Origin: Lethocerus indicus
Taxonomy: Eukaryota; Arthropoda; Insecta; Hemiptera; Belostomatidae
DNA length: 64,000 nt
Assembly: GCA_019843655.1 (NCBI GenBank)
Contig: JACDQD010000003.1
Location: 34,611,985 to 34,675,984 of the forward strand
Reading direction: 5' to 3'
Shown here: piece after piece, positions 40,612 through 46,576 of the stretch
Layout: the number at the start of each line of letters is the position of its first letter
Numbering within the stretch: the first letter of the stretch is position 1
Program-made: the position numbers and the translations under genes
Notes under the pieces: model-generated
What the model saw: the letters and a program-made list of their open reading frames with translations, nothing else
What the model was told of the DNA's origin: nothing
The model's database searches: none

Positions 40612-41627
40612 TCTGTTATTGTTATTGGGGGGATTATGTTTGTTTTCGGATTTTGTTAATACGTTTTTTCTAAGTGTGAGTCAGATTGTCCGGAGGGGTT
40701 GGTGTGGTGGAGGATTATTGGGGGAGGAAATATGGTGTCACTCCGGGAATTAATTTTCCCATTAACCCCCGTCCCCTTCCGACAATCTGACTCACACTTA
40801 GAAAAAACGGTGACTAACACAGCGCTACTGAAGATGGCGAGCGGCCGAAACCCACCCGGTCTGGCGAAAGACCGAACAGCGGCGAGAGGAGACAGAAACA
40901 TCACGAAATCTACAGTATATTACAACCCCTCGCAGACCACAAAACGGGTATAATTAAACTCCTTCCTCAGCCTCCAAAATGTCAGTCGAAATTTATTTTT
41001 GTCGGAGGAAGGGGAAGAAAGTGTCGTAGATTGGAGTTATCCGAAAATTGTACCTTCTTTCGCCTTTCCTTCCGCATTTTATAATTGAAGATTTTTAAAT
41101 CTCATTTCGGATCTAGCGGCAAAACGTCGCTATCAGAGAAGTATTTGTCATAGCAATTGCTGTGCTAAGCAAAACGATGTAAATTATTTAGTTCTATATC
41201 GTATTTCAGACTGTCAGCCCTATGTATATAATAAATATTATTCCTTTGTTGGAAATACCGTCTCTGATCATACCTCGAATGACGCCAATTTACAACAATT
41301 TACTACCATAAATAGGATGGTTAAAGATAAGAATACTGAAAAATAAGCTAATTAACCGAAACCCCGCTCTAAGGGTAAACAGATCAATCAGCCGCATTTA
41401 CACACTAGCACTTTCTTCCAATACCTTCAACACTTAACTACTGTACACTTGATATATATACACTCGACTGCCAAGTGTTTCTGTTTAAAAACGGGGTGGG
41501 GGGGGGGGGGGAGAAAGGGTTATTCTAATTTTAAAATCAGAAAAATTAGAAAAAAAAAAATTTTTTTTACTTACATAGCCGGCCAGAAATATCCAGACGA
41601 CTAGCTGGAGCAGTATCTTCATTTTGG
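910..41627 (-). CDS. dpy: dumpy orthologue, N-terminal part (10 exons, join)
   Basis: Gene-level entry; the exons are listed separately. Joining 41575-41622, 11655-11847, 7409-7513, 6761-6877, 5336-5467, 3730-3845, 2570-2831, 2112-2369, 1162-1281 and 910-1061 gives 1503 nt, 501 codons, with no stop and every junction phase-compatible. Domain order: signal peptide (1-16 and into exon 2), LDLa-like module (about 42-80), Cys-rich EGF (81-116), then eight EGF modules, mostly of the calcium-binding D-x-[DN]-E-C type. This order, including the EGF with an adjacent Cys pair, is that of the Dumpy N-terminus. In Drosophila Dumpy is a huge apical extracellular-matrix fibre protein anchoring epidermis and tendon cells to cuticle. 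The rest (more EGF/DPY modules and the ZP/transmembrane end) must lie left of position 1. Identification is from memory of the family, not from a search. Assignment of the first exon is less certain than the others. Confidence 0.88.
1162..1281 (-). CDS. dpy: dumpy exon: calcium-binding EGF
   Basis: 120 nt, phase 1 to 1, acceptor TTTTTAG, donor GTAATC. It encodes NIDECETKPCGENADC, then CHDTPGSYTCTC and a final Cys in NPYTGC. One full six-Cys module. The first residue (Asn) is split across the junction. Confidence 0.93.
1346..1400. mobile_element. 55-bp palindromic mariner end pair
   Basis: The left end TTGGGTTGGCAACTAAATAA is a near-perfect mariner (mauritiana/cecropia type) terminal repeat. 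The right end is its inverted copy (GACTTAGTCGCCGACCCAA). Almost nothing lies between the two ends, so this is a minimal TIR-TIR element. (AT)n lies on both sides. Confidence 0.75.
1401..2111. other. Intron 8 remainder
   Basis: AT-rich at first, with a purine tract (GAAGAG/GAGGAA repeats) at about 1629-1672 and a GA-rich stretch at 1975-2045. Short reading frames over it are low-complexity. No exon or recognisable element seen. Confidence 0.6.
2112..2369 (-). CDS. dpy: dumpy exon: two calcium-binding EGF modules
   Basis: 258 nt, phase 1 to 1. It encodes DVDECAVGGACGPGAVC through CSDVDECLLRGEAACPP and ends FGPQPDLSGSCQ. There are two six-Cys EGF-CA domains; CTNTAGNFTCSC and CSNTVGSFGCHC carry the hydroxylation motif. 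The donor reads GTTAGT. The intron to the exon above is only 200 bp. Confidence 0.92.
2570..2831 (-). CDS. dpy: dumpy exon: two calcium-binding EGF modules
   Basis: 262 nt, phase 0 to 1. It begins CVDLNECETEGRCGAG and continues through a second module starting ADVNECAQHPPPCPPNALC and ending FHQCI. Two complete EGF-CA domains are present. The donor is weak (GTCTGA). It is accepted because it gives the reading CIDVDEC into the next exon and no better in-phase GT is nearby. The exon is markedly GC-rich against AT-rich introns, as are its neighbours. Confidence 0.9.
2940..3310 (+). repeat. Family D interspersed repeat
   Basis: Shares with the copies near 4930, 8560, 12430, 41890, 49530 and 60060 the ordered blocks GATGGCRCTTTT, GAAACATACC, GAGCATTAAGGA, GACTTTTGACTG, ATCTCTGGATGCGACCGAT and CAGTTTGTTACTCGAGATCA. 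No clear terminal repeats or coding frame. Class unknown. Confidence 0.65.
3318..3500. repeat. PLE-foldback palindrome
   Basis: A near-perfect palindrome centred near 3370: GTGGTCTTTGGCTAGACCGG on the left pairs with the later GTTCTAGCCAAAGACCAC. It is followed by GGCGAGAGGAGACAGAAACA and an ending ACCACAAAACAGGTATGTTA shared by all family copies. See the copies at 40363, 61895 and 62680. Confidence 0.75.
3730..3845 (-). CDS. dpy: dumpy exon: calcium-binding EGF (five of six Cys)
   Basis: 116 nt, phase 1 to 0, donor GTAAGT. It opens DINECLLPNVCGHAADC and closes RPGYVGNPYDG. The sixth Cys is the first codon of the following exon (CVDLNEC), so the intron sits inside the last loop of the domain. 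The CTNVPGNYSCDC core matches the hydroxylation consensus. Confidence 0.92.
3846..5335. other. Intron 5 remainder
   Basis: AT-rich at 3900-4480. A (CT)n microsatellite lies at about 4615-4650 after a short C run. A family D copy covers about 4930-5105 (GGTTATGTTGGGGTCATTGT ... GACTGGAATCTCTGGATGCG). The long reading frames here arise from the CT tract. No exon seen. Confidence 0.6.
5336..5467 (-). CDS. dpy: dumpy exon: EGF module with Cys-Cys pair
   Basis: 132 nt, phase 1 to 1, donor GTAACT. It starts DINECDDPKIASRCVENAEC, then CNLPAHFLCKC and PGYHGDGEEYC. Seven Cys include an adjacent Cys pair and the Asn-Leu-Pro-Ala-His-Phe segment, a distinctive variant EGF found in Dumpy near its N-terminus and unlike ordinary fibrillin EGFs. 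Confidence 0.92.
5634..6418. mobile_element. Family C transposon, internally deleted and duplicated
   Basis: Inverted ends GTCCAAAAAAATGTATCCAC (left) and, on the right, GGTGGATACATTTTTTTGGA. About 785 bp. Inside, the block GAATTGGACGAAAGGAAGTC occurs twice (about 5836 and 6151), so part of the element is tandemly duplicated. That block reads LDERKSV, the start of the helix-turn-helix region in mariner/Tc1-like insect transposases. No intact transposase remains. Confidence 0.75.
6420..6650 (-). mobile_element. Family A MITE with internal (AT)n
   Basis: Both ends are preserved: GGGTGTAGCCAAAAGTAATC at the left and ATCACTTTTGGGTACACC at the right. An (AT)n run of about 40 bp expanded inside at 6498-6537. 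It abuts the family C element at 6418 with only a base or two between. Confidence 0.8.
6761..6877 (-). CDS. dpy: dumpy exon: calcium-binding EGF
   Basis: 117 nt, phase 1 to 1. It opens DENECKNRPCDVFAHC and has six Cys. CTNTLGSFHCSC fits the Asp/Asn beta-hydroxylation consensus C-x-[DN]-x4-[FY]-x-C-x-C, so this is a calcium-binding EGF module. The donor reads GTCGGT, off consensus at +3. The exon boundary is set by the phase needed to make the next D-I-N-E-C. Confidence 0.92.
7409..7513 (-). CDS. dpy: dumpy exon: Cys-rich EGF-like module
   Basis: 105 nt, phase 1 to 1. The acceptor is TTTTTAG and the donor GTAATT. It encodes TDCSKENGERCLNGACLDSQ followed by a CHCNDGFGGCSC stretch, seven Cys in all, an EGF-like module of the laminin/tenascin style. 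The CLNG...CHCNDGFGGC signature is one I associate with the Dumpy N-terminus directly after the LDLa module, and is one of the strongest points of the identification. Confidence 0.92.
7514..7917. other. Intron 2, near end
   Basis: AT-rich intronic sequence with no recognisable repeat, exon or hairpin. Confidence 0.5.
7918..8085 (+). mobile_element. Family A MITE
   Basis: Left end TTGGACAAAAGTAATAGACA is diverged; the core GTCTTGAGGAGTTCCTC is intact; the right end ATGTCGATTACTTTTTGGGC is recognisable. Confidence 0.7.
8470..8965 (+). repeat. Family D interspersed repeat
   Basis: One of the fuller copies: ATATGTACAAGTGCTGATAT, CACACGTGATAAAAGTGAAC, CCCAAAGATGGCACTTTTCA, GGTATGTTGAGGTCATTACG, GACTTTTGACTGGAATCTCT, TCAGTTCGTTACTCGAGGTC in that order. 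A short palindromic block at 8476-8540 (CATATGTACTT ... AAGTACAAGCATATG) starts the copy. Confidence 0.65.
9353..9399. repeat. (AT)n microsatellite
   Basis: Pure AT run immediately left of a miniature mariner. Confidence 0.95.
9402..9623. mobile_element. Miniature mariner (222 bp)
   Basis: Perfect inverted ends: TTGGGTTGGCTAATAAGTAA on the left and TTACTTATTAGCCAACCCAA on the right, extending about 30 bp. TA flanks. The interior is A/T-rich and non-coding. The element sits between two (AT)n tracts, as if inserted into one microsatellite. Confidence 0.88.
9624..9670. repeat. (AT)n microsatellite
   Basis: Pure AT run immediately right of the miniature mariner. Confidence 0.95.
9683..10100 (+). 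pseudogene. Mariner/Tc1-like transposase remnant, C-terminal part
   Basis: Frame-hopping translation gives, in order, DDIDVDDVRFRQD, then LETIQLLHETFPGRVIS, then RSCDFFL, then SDEIQPHLCKMV and VENFDKTVPTCRQS. This is the order of the C-terminal catalytic half of insect mariner-like transposases (F-QQDGA, LLHETFPGR-IS, P-RSCD-T-LDFFLWG). A CT microsatellite has expanded in the middle (about 9872-9893) and there are frameshifts, so it is dead. No clear ends were found around it. Confidence 0.7.
10101..11100. other. Intron 2, central part
   Basis: GC-richer than surroundings. The block 10485-10620 (GATGACCCTCCGCCTCAACG, GAGATTCGAGA, then GAGAGGTTGACCATC) is similar to 46135-46240, so it is a dispersed repeat of unknown class. 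A G run occurs near 10853. The reading frames at 10335-10930 have no recognisable domain and are probably chance. Confidence 0.4.
11105..11400 (+). repeat. Dispersed repeat shared with 40998-41225
   Basis: Both copies contain GGGGAAGAAAGTGTCG, a region ending TTATAATYGAAGATTT, then AAAACGATGTAAATT and a CGTATTT...GTCAG end in the same order. This copy lies left of dumpy exon 2, the other near dumpy exon 1. One frame is acidic (SSPEEGEESVEDLSDP), but I cannot name a protein. Confidence 0.5.
11655..11847 (-). CDS. dpy: dumpy exon: LDL-receptor class A-like module
   Basis: 193 nt, phase 0 to 1. The acceptor is TTTTCCCAG and the donor GTAAGT. It encodes about 64 residues (17-80). The second half has SRLCDGNQDCYRGSDELG, the Cys-Asp-Gly ... 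Ser-Asp-Glu calcium-binding core of an LDLa module. Only four Cys are present (GC, LC, DC, KC) instead of the usual six, so the first disulfide of a canonical LDLa domain is missing, as I recall for the Dumpy N-terminus. It ends KCT, and the last codon is completed by the next exon. Confidence 0.9.
12055..12255 (+). mobile_element. Family A MITE, 5'-truncated
   Basis: Begins inside the family (AAGATGTATTCTGGTCTT). A 15-bp block (TTCTTCAGGAGCAG) is repeated three times at 12088-12130. The right part (GGAGAGTTGTCGATAATATC) is intact. Confidence 0.7.
12340..12745 (+). repeat. Family D interspersed repeat
   Basis: Contains ATATGTACAAGCGCTCATGT, CGAAGATGGCACTTTTCACG, GTATGTTGATGAGGGGTCAC, GGATGCGACCGACGTCGGA and GTCAGTTTGTTACACGAGAT in family order. 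Confidence 0.65.
12746..13240. other. Intron 1, right of exon 2: no gene seen
   Basis: Contains a G-rich patch near 12826-12850 and no recognised element. A pseudo-exon at 12913-12995 with a GTACGT donor was considered and set aside. Confidence 0.4.
13245..13385 (+). mobile_element. Family A MITE, diverged
   Basis: Left end GGTGTAGCCGAAAGTAATCG, core GGTCTCGAGGAGCAGTTCAT, then AGAGTTGTCGTTGATAGCGG. The right end is lost. Confidence 0.65.
13975..14155 (+). mobile_element. Family E element fragment
   Basis: Matches the 46577-46813 element: CAATTAAAAAAACAAAAAAA, GACAGCCGATAGTTTATGGT, CAGTACAAATGGAGAGTTAC, then CAACGTGTTTTCAATGAGTG. The embedded short frame MESYTNGQRVFNECL corresponds to the transposase N-terminus, degraded. 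Confidence 0.6.
14294..15070 (-). repeat. Degenerate A/T array ('spacer' repeat), inverted copy
   Basis: About 20-bp units such as TTTTTAGACGCAAAATTGGC and AAATGGCATTTTTAGACGCA repeated with variation. They are the reverse complement of the units at 16190-17040, 22440-26440 and 34236-37440. Short reading frames over it are artefacts of the repeat. Confidence 0.85.
15075..15125 (-). repeat. Partial satellite monomer, inverted
   Basis: CGAAAAACCTAAATTTTCGA, then CAGGGGCAAGGTAACTCACAC, is the reverse complement of half a 103-bp monomer from the main array, and sits at the inner edge of the inverted spacer array. Confidence 0.75.
15126..16189. other. Single-copy segment between inverted arrays
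   Basis: About 1.06 kb that shows no internal repetition except a GAA/GGA purine tract at 15778-15846. The minus-strand frame at 15123-15584 (153 codons) has no recognisable domain and ends in the repeat. I treat it as non-coding by default. Confidence 0.4.
16190..17050 (+). repeat. Degenerate A/T array ('spacer' repeat)
   Basis: Imperfect units like AAAAACCGCATTTTTGGGCC and CCATTTTGCGCCTAAAAACC, the same family as 34236-37440 and reverse to 14294-15070. It leads directly into the 103-bp satellite. Confidence 0.85.
17050..22440 (+). repeat. 103-bp satellite array, left block
   Basis: About 52 head-to-tail monomers. Distances between equivalent points are 103 bp or multiples (for example 19441 to 19956, 515 bp; 19956 to 20265, 309 bp). 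A monomer runs GAGCTACACTTGCCCCTAAA, AGGAGGGGTCGGAAATCG, AAAATTTAGGTTTTTCG, AAAATTTTCAGATATCGG, CCCCATATTGCACCCA, CAAGTGTATTAATGT. Most copies are nearly identical in the middle; the edges (17430-17700, 18180-18260, 22240-22440) carry truncated or scrambled units. 103 is not a multiple of three, so the 65-aa reading frames are not genes. Confidence 0.95.
22440..26440 (+). repeat. Degenerate A/T array, left copy
   Basis: Units such as AAAATGCCAATTTTGCGTCT and CCGCATTTTTGGGCCAATTT in the same orientation as 16190-17050. Mixed with satellite scraps at 22440-23340. Many units have shortened homopolymers compared with 34236-37440, suggesting lower consensus quality. Confidence 0.85.
27584..27800. 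mobile_element. Miniature mariner, left copy
   Basis: Left end TCGGGCCGGCAACTAAGTCA, right end GTTGGTTGCAGCCCGATTTT, an imperfect mariner-type inverted repeat. The same insertion occurs in the right copy at 38578-38805, so it predates the duplication or is the same locus. Confidence 0.65.
27830..28448 (-). pseudogene. Penelope-like element: RT end and GIY-YIG, left copy
   Basis: On the minus strand: IAKNNGY, then FTYTGRETL, then SGIYEIKCGSSDGVYIG (GIY...YIG), then the GHK segment and IFKHKKNNIN. These are the RT C-terminus, linker and GIY-YIG endonuclease of a Penelope-like retroelement in proper order but with frameshifts and stops. It is cut by the N gap at its 5' side. Confidence 0.8.
28449..28548. 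other. Assembly gap (100 N)
   Basis: Exactly 100 N, the usual placeholder for a gap of unknown size. The left side is PLE sequence, the right side is mid-monomer satellite. Confidence 1.
28549..34235 (+). repeat. 103-bp satellite array, right block
   Basis: About 55 monomers of the same satellite and orientation as the left block. 28549-32500 contains many monomers with small deletions and rearranged fragments; 32600-34130 is regular. It ends in broken monomers at 34140-34250 and passes into the degenerate array. Confidence 0.95.
34236..37440 (+). repeat. Degenerate A/T array, right copy
   Basis: Same family as 22440-26440, with longer intact homopolymers. A recurrent longer period is visible (about 53 bp, GGCCTAAAAACCGCATTTTC to the next GGCCTAAAAACC, near 35126 and 34916). 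It changes gradually toward GATTTTGCGCCTAAGAACCG-type units at 36900-37400, matching the end of the left copy. Confidence 0.85.
37444..39474. repeat. Duplicated flank, right copy
   Basis: Counterpart of 26454-28448. At 38440-38560 it has about 120 bp of unique sequence where the left copy has spacer-array sequence. It continues past the left copy's gap edge into the rest of the PLE remnant. Confidence 0.92.
38578..38805. mobile_element. Miniature mariner, right copy
   Basis: Ends TCGGGCCGGCAACTAAGTCA and, inverted at the right, ATTATTTAGCTGCCGCCCCAA. Same insertion as 27584-27800; the right end is better preserved here. Confidence 0.7.
38845..39578 (-). pseudogene. Penelope-like element: RT end and GIY-YIG, right copy
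   Basis: The minus-strand reading starts LDVTIKEKRKRTTADTIIH, DRLDKYPLSSEKYDEEH, KTILPIAKNNGYT (RT C-terminus and linker). After frameshifts come FTYTGRETL, SGIYEIKCGSSDGVYIG and YGEQIGAIKYKTESDFANRI with NTGHK (GIY-YIG nuclease). Catalytic RT motifs (YADD region) are absent. Both sides carry pieces of the foldback family: 38846-38880 downstream and 39580-39665 upstream, in opposite orientations. PLEs are retroelements using telomere-like or GIY-YIG-primed integration; this one is dead. Confidence 0.85.
39580..39670 (+). repeat. PLE-foldback family, tail segment
   Basis: GGGAGGAGACAGAAACAGGA, CCTACAGTATATTCC, ACCCCTCCGCGGACCACAAA, abutting the LDVTI codons of the PLE remnant. Confidence 0.75.
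40008..40051. repeat. (GGA)n microsatellite
   Basis: About 14 GGA triplets; complementary to the (TCC)n at 40187-40281. Confidence 0.9.
40187..40281. repeat. (TCC)n microsatellite
   Basis: Interrupted TCC/TCA triplets. Gives poly-Pro and poly-Arg frames on the two strands that are not genes. Confidence 0.9.
40363..40960. mobile_element. PLE-foldback element with (AT)n centre
   Basis: Left arm GTTTTCGTGATGTTTCAGTC ... TTCGGCTGCTCGCCATCTTC; right arm CTACTGAAGATGGCGAGCGG ... GAGACAGAAACATCACGAAA. The arms are about 100-140 bp and mutually inverted. The centre holds an (AT)n run (40549-40602) and a smaller inverted pair (CTAAGTGTGAGTCAGATTGT and its complement near 40780). The right arm continues to ACCACAAAACGGGTATAATT. 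Confidence 0.8.
40549..40602. repeat. (AT)n microsatellite
   Basis: Pure AT run inside the foldback element. Confidence 0.95.
40998..41225 (+). repeat. Dispersed repeat shared with 11105-11400
   Basis: GGGGAAGAAAGTGTCGTAGA, TTATAATTGAAGATTTTTAA, GCAAAACGATGTAAATTATT. A shorter, diverged partner of the copy near dumpy exon 2. Confidence 0.5.
41575..41627 (-). CDS. dpy: dumpy exon with start codon and signal peptide
   Basis: Start codon at 41622-41620 opens MKILLQLVVWIFLAGY, 16 codons with a Lys followed by a hydrophobic core, typical of a signal peptide. The exon ends at 41575 with a perfect GTAAGT donor (phase 0). Five nt before the ATG is a strong acceptor (T-rich tract, then CTGTTGACAG), so the 5'UTR is itself spliced and the transcription start is further right. 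The next coding exon in phase 0 is the LDLa exon at 11847, which supplies residues VTSHG where signal cleavage is plausible. The 29.7-kb distance, with a gap and satellite between, makes the link an inference. It could be the first exon of another minus-strand gene, but phase and content fit dumpy. Confidence 0.65.
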
Positions 41628-41829
41628 CTGTCAACAGAAAAAAAAAAATAAAATAAACGGGTTAAATAGAAAATTCGATTTGCACAGTGTGAAAAAGGGG
41701 AAAGTTACAACTGACTACAGTCAAAGCTGCTAATTGTTGTTGTCCTTATGCATTAAAGCCGAGGGCAACGAGGGCACAACTCGAATTACAACGATCGTAA
41801 GTATAAAATTCATTTTTTTTCAACCTTTT

Positions 41830-42155
41830 TCACTTTTTGTAGCATCAACACGAATAATGTTTTTTTTTTCACACGTATTTCGCGATAAAAGGAACCACCC
41901 CGAAAGGTGGCACTTTTCACACAAGAACAATTCTGGTCTAAGGGATTTTTTTTTTGAAATTTCGCCGACCGGGAGTTCAGGATGACGGGAAGGAATTTTC
42001 GACTGGAATCTCCTGGAATCTGGAGCGATGTCTTGCGGCGGAATCCAGCACGGCTCTATATTTTGTTACTTGAGATAAATGTTTAAGTCCGTTTTGAGTA
42101 ACGGTCTTAGGGGTCGAAATTTTCTGTTTAAGCCGATTCTTTCGTGTCGGGTATG
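41830..42155 (+). repeat. Family D interspersed repeat
   Basis: CACACGTATTTCGCGATAAA, AGGTGGCACTTTTCACACAA, GAACAATTCTGGTCTAAGGG, then GACTGGAATCTCCTGGA and TTTTGTTACTTGAGATAAAT. It lies about 200 bp upstream of the dumpy start-codon exon. Confidence 0.65.
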
Positions 42156-44375
42156 GAGGGAGGGAGGGGGGTGGGTTTCCAGGCGAATCCTCTGTCGGGT
42201 GGGAATCGGTATATCTCATTGAAATAGACAGGACTTGTCTCGGAAGTCCTGTAGGATCGGTACAGATTTCGTGAGTATCGTTAAGATTCTCCCCGGGCCG
42301 CAGTAGAGACCACCACCGGAATTTAGAGCCCCTTTCGGGGTCTCGCGTCTAAAACAGCGCCAATACCAATTATCACAATTAGAGATAAGAGCGCTAGCAT
42401 CGTCGCAGGCCCAATATATCTCTGTTTATACATTTAAAATCGGCAATACCAACGATTGTTGTCAGTGAAATCAATTGATGTTGTGTAAAATTTCAAGTAA
42501 TAGTGTCATAACGGATAAAAAGTACGCACTAGCTTAACGGTGGCGCACGCGAGTGTCCCTCTCTATCGGTCTAGTCTCGTACTGAAATCGCACGGACTAA
42601 ATTCAGCGAACCGCGACCTTCTTTTGAGACCGTTTTTTTTTTTTTTTTTTGAGAGAGAGAGCTCGTCGCTCATTATTTGACTTTGGGAAAATAAAGACGC
42701 GAAATACGTGGATAATTTTTTTTTTTTTCACCGCGTTTCGACCGACGTCATAAGCAGTACGGTTATGTTTTGGACGCGCTCGTCCAACCGTTTTTCCCCG
42801 ACTACAGATAGTAGAGTAGATCGTAGACGAAACTTTTAGACTTCTATTAAGATTAATATTTGTGTCGTGCGCCGAACCGACGAGACGGCAAAAGGTGGCG
42901 CTAGTTCGGCCACCGTCCGGTAGAAGCGCCAATATCGTATACCTTGTCGCCCGTACAGGACGGCGTAGAGTATCCATTAGGTCCGTCCAACGCTTCAAAT
43001 GATGGACTATTATGGGGGGGGGAAAGAAAAGGAATGGCCCAGATGCGGCCCTTACAATTTCCAGTGTTCGAATCGCGAAATTATCGAACGAATTAAATCA
43101 TGAACAACGGTATGGAAACGGTTTCTAGAACGCCTCCCCGTTCGTCGGAGCGAGGCTAACGGGGTCCCCACTCCGCGGCCGTTACGCAGCCCGTCGTTGT
43201 GACCCTCGTTAACTGGTTTAAGTTGAGATTGGTCAACTGGGAAAGGTGGAGGCAATAGAAAGAAAAACCGGCCATCAATCGTCGTCATCCTTCATCGGGG
43301 GGTGGGGGTGGGGGTGACTGGGGACCCAGCAGGGAGATATCGACCCCTACGCGACCGCTAGCCTACGTCCGAACGGCTCCTCCTCACCTCCCCAACACCG
43401 TTACCTATGATTCATTACCTGTATTATTCAGGAAAACGGTCATTCAACTGCGAAATATTTATGCGCGCAGACGGATTTTTTTTTTATTCAGTACGGACTA
43501 CTTGGAGGTCCTTCGCCACCGTCGGTGGACTGCGTTATGGCGGAACGCCGCCTCAGTAGGCGAACTGAAAAAAACCGGCGGTCCGACGCTATTTCACCGA
43601 TCGAAATTTGCGTCCGCCTCATCTGTACAGGATATACAATACAATGCGTAAAGTATTTGTATTTGAGCGGCAATAACGTGTAGTTAGCGAGAATAAAGGA
43701 AGGGAAGCGTCAACCGATTAGTGAATTAGCGATAATAGCGGTTTAATGGGGAGCAGCTGCCTCCAGGAGGCAGCCGGCGATATCCTCCAGTCGATACCTC
43801 TGGACACCGTAGCCAGTTTATTTCAACTAAACATTAACCTTTCGGCAGTAGATTAACTCTTGGCAGCGAGCCACTTGTGTCACTAACTACACAAAAATAA
43901 TAATTAGTGTATAACTTAATGAGGCGCCCGGACCTTTTATTAATACAACTCTTATAACTTATTTCATAACTATAAATAGTTTGACGACGGAGCTTTAGCC
44001 GGCCGTATTTTATATTCTCAGACCGGGACACTCTAAGAGGGCCGAGGAGTACAACTTCCGGCGGCGGGAGGAAACGGAGCGTGCGCGCGTGTGAAGCGGC
44101 CCAACTGGTACCTCCTCTGAATACCAGAGTACCACCGGCACTAACACTATGCTCGTACTGCGCCCACGGAGGAGCCCCGACAACTATAACTCGGGATAGA
44201 GCGGATTAGGGTCGTCCCGACGTTGGAACGAGGAAAGGTCTCGACGAAGAAGGGAGACAGAGGAAGAAGGCGACAATTAACCCCCGACGAATAACGATTA
44301 GTCGAAATTAGTTTTAGGAATTTAGGGTTAAAAGTGCAGTCGGCCGGGCAGGATTCAGAGCGAAACCTTGGCGAA
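42156..44375. other. No gene recognised
   Basis: Mixed-composition DNA with homopolymer runs (T near 42630, G near 43013) and short GA tracts. No recognised repeat family and no domain in any frame. A non-coding 5' exon or promoter of dumpy could be here but cannot be located from sequence alone. Confidence 0.4.
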
Positions 44376-45430
44376 GGCTGTCACACGGAGGGAGGATAAG
44401 TGAATCGATAGAAACAAACACGGAGGGAGGATAAGTGAATCAATAGAAACAAACACGGAGGGAGGATAAGTGAATCAATAGAAACAAACACGGAGGGAGG
44501 ATAAGTGAGTCAATAGAAAAAAACACGGAGGGAGGATAAGTGAATCAATAGAAACAAACACTGAGGGAGGATAAGTGAATCAATAGAAACAAACACGGAA
44601 TGGGGGATAAGTGAATCAATAGAAACAAACACGGAAGGGATGCTAAGTGAATCGATAGAAACAAACACTGAGGGAGGATAAGTGAATCGATAAAAAAAAT
44701 CACGAAGGGAGTATAGGTGAGTCAATAGAAATAAACACGGAGGGAGGATAAGTGAATCAGTAGGAACAAACACTGAGGGAAGATACGTGAATCAATAGAA
44801 ACAAACACAGAGGGAGTATAAGTGAATCTATAGATACAAACAAGGAGGTTGAATAAGTGAATCGATAGAAACAAACACGGAAGGGAGGATAAGTGAATCA
44901 ATAGAAACAAAACTGAGGGAGAATAAGTGAATCGATATAAACGAACACAGAGGGAAGATAAGTGAATCAATAGAAACAAACACTGAGGGAGGATAAGTGA
45001 ATCAATAGAAACAAACACAGAGGGAGATAAGTGAATCAATAGATACAAACAAACACTGAGGGAAGATACGTGAATCAATAGAAATAAGCACAGAGGGAGT
45101 ATAAGTGAATCTATAGAAACAAACAAGGAGGGGGGGTAAATGAATCAATAGAAACAAACAGAGGGAGTATAAGTGAATTTATACAAACAAACACGGAGGG
45201 AGGATAAGTGAATCGATAGAAACAAACACGAAGGGAGGATAAGTGAGTCAATAGAAACAAACACGGAGGGAGGATAAGTGAATTAATAGAAACAAACACT
45301 GAGGGAGGATAAGTGAATCAATAGAAACAAACACTGAGGGAGTATAAGTGAATCGAAAGAAACAAACACGAAGGGAGGATAAGTAATTCGATAGAAACAA
45401 ACACTGGGGGAGGATAAGTGATTCGATAGA
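44376..45430 (+). repeat. 35-bp minisatellite, forward array
   Basis: About 30 units of GGAGGGAGGATAAGTGAATC + AATAGAAACAAACAC with scattered substitutions. The minus-strand frames (MFVSIDSLILPPCLF-like) are translations of the repeat, not genes. It joins a PLE-foldback right arm at about 45432. Confidence 0.95.
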
Positions 45431-45545
45431 AAGGAACACGCCAGCCGAAACCGGTCTGGCAAAGGACCAAACCGGTGAAAGGAGACAGAAACACCACAAA
45501 CCTAGGTTATTCTTCAACCCGTCACAGACCATAAAACAGGTATGT
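45431..45545 (+). repeat. PLE-foldback right arm
   Basis: GCCGAAACCGGTCTGGCAAA, GGAGACAGAAACACCACAAA, CATAAAACAGGTATGTTGAA. Only the right half of the palindrome is present; the minisatellite occupies the place of the left half. Confidence 0.75.
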
Positions 45546-46576
45546 TGAACTATTTATCTAGGTTTGCCCCGTTGATAGTATTTCTTTTAGGATGGATATT
45601 GGGCCGACAGTGAGCTAGAGCGACGTCGAGGCCCCCACCGCTATTCCTACTTTCACTCGGCTCGTTTTCACTCTTGGAGAAAAAAAAGAAAGAACATGGC
45701 CGGCTTGTTCAGCCGTTATTAAAGTGGAAAGAAGTGAAGGAATAAAATTGCGACTGAACCGCTTTCCGATTTTACTCAACGGCCGCTTCGGCAAATGGAA
45801 CATCGATTTCGGCCGACCCCTTTTGAAAAGGACATCAAAACCGTATTAAAGTCGCATATGTAGGATATATTTTCCCCGAGTTGTAGGGACGAGAGAGAGA
45901 GAGAGAGAGAGAGAGAAAATTGGCGCACGGCGGAGAAAGCCGGGCCTGGGGCCTGAGGCATGGGGCCTGCGGGTTACCGGCCGCCATTTATCGTATCGCT
46001 AATTTATCATGAAATTAACCGGTCGGAAGTAAGTAACAGACCCGCCGCCGTAGCCCCTTGAGGACCCTGAGGACCTTGAGGACCGTTTGCCCACTGTATG
46101 ATGGGGCCAGAAGAGAGACCCTCTTTGAACCCGAGAATGGTGACCCGGATGACCTTCCGCCTCTACGATATTCGAGAGGGGAAGCCGATGGCGGCGGGAA
46201 TGGTCCGATGATTCAATTCTTAGCGAGAGGTCGACTGCAGCTGGCAGTATCGAGAGCAGAACTCTCCGAACCGAATAAATCGTATTTATACGATTTCGGC
46301 CGGCTGAAAATCATAGCAACTTTCGTCGTCCAGCGAAAGTGGGCTTATCTCGGCCGATCGGCCCGTCCGATTCTCTGAGTCGGGTCCGCGGTCCCGAGGT
46401 TGGCCTGTTGGGGAGTTGTTGGGGAGTTGTCCGCGCTCTGATTGCGCCATATTGCGAGACGGAACGGGAGTTCTGGCGCACTTTCACTAAACCGACACGA
46501 TTAATCCACTCGAGTACACAACGCCTCCGGGGCCCACACTTTAATCAGTCGCCCTTTTACAGATTGGAGTATTTAT
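45546..46576. other. No gene recognised
   Basis: A (GA)n tract at about 45890-45916. The block 46135-46240 (GGATGACCTTCCGCCTCTAC) resembles 10485-10620. A short direct repeat GAGGACC(CT/TT) lies at 46060-46085. No domain in the frames at 46058-46578. Confidence 0.4.

Noticed and set aside
44510..45532. MFVSIDSLILPPCLFLL-type repeat proteins on the minus strand (and plus strand at 48547-49238)
   Set aside because: Translation of the 35-bp minisatellite in its two orientations, not genes.
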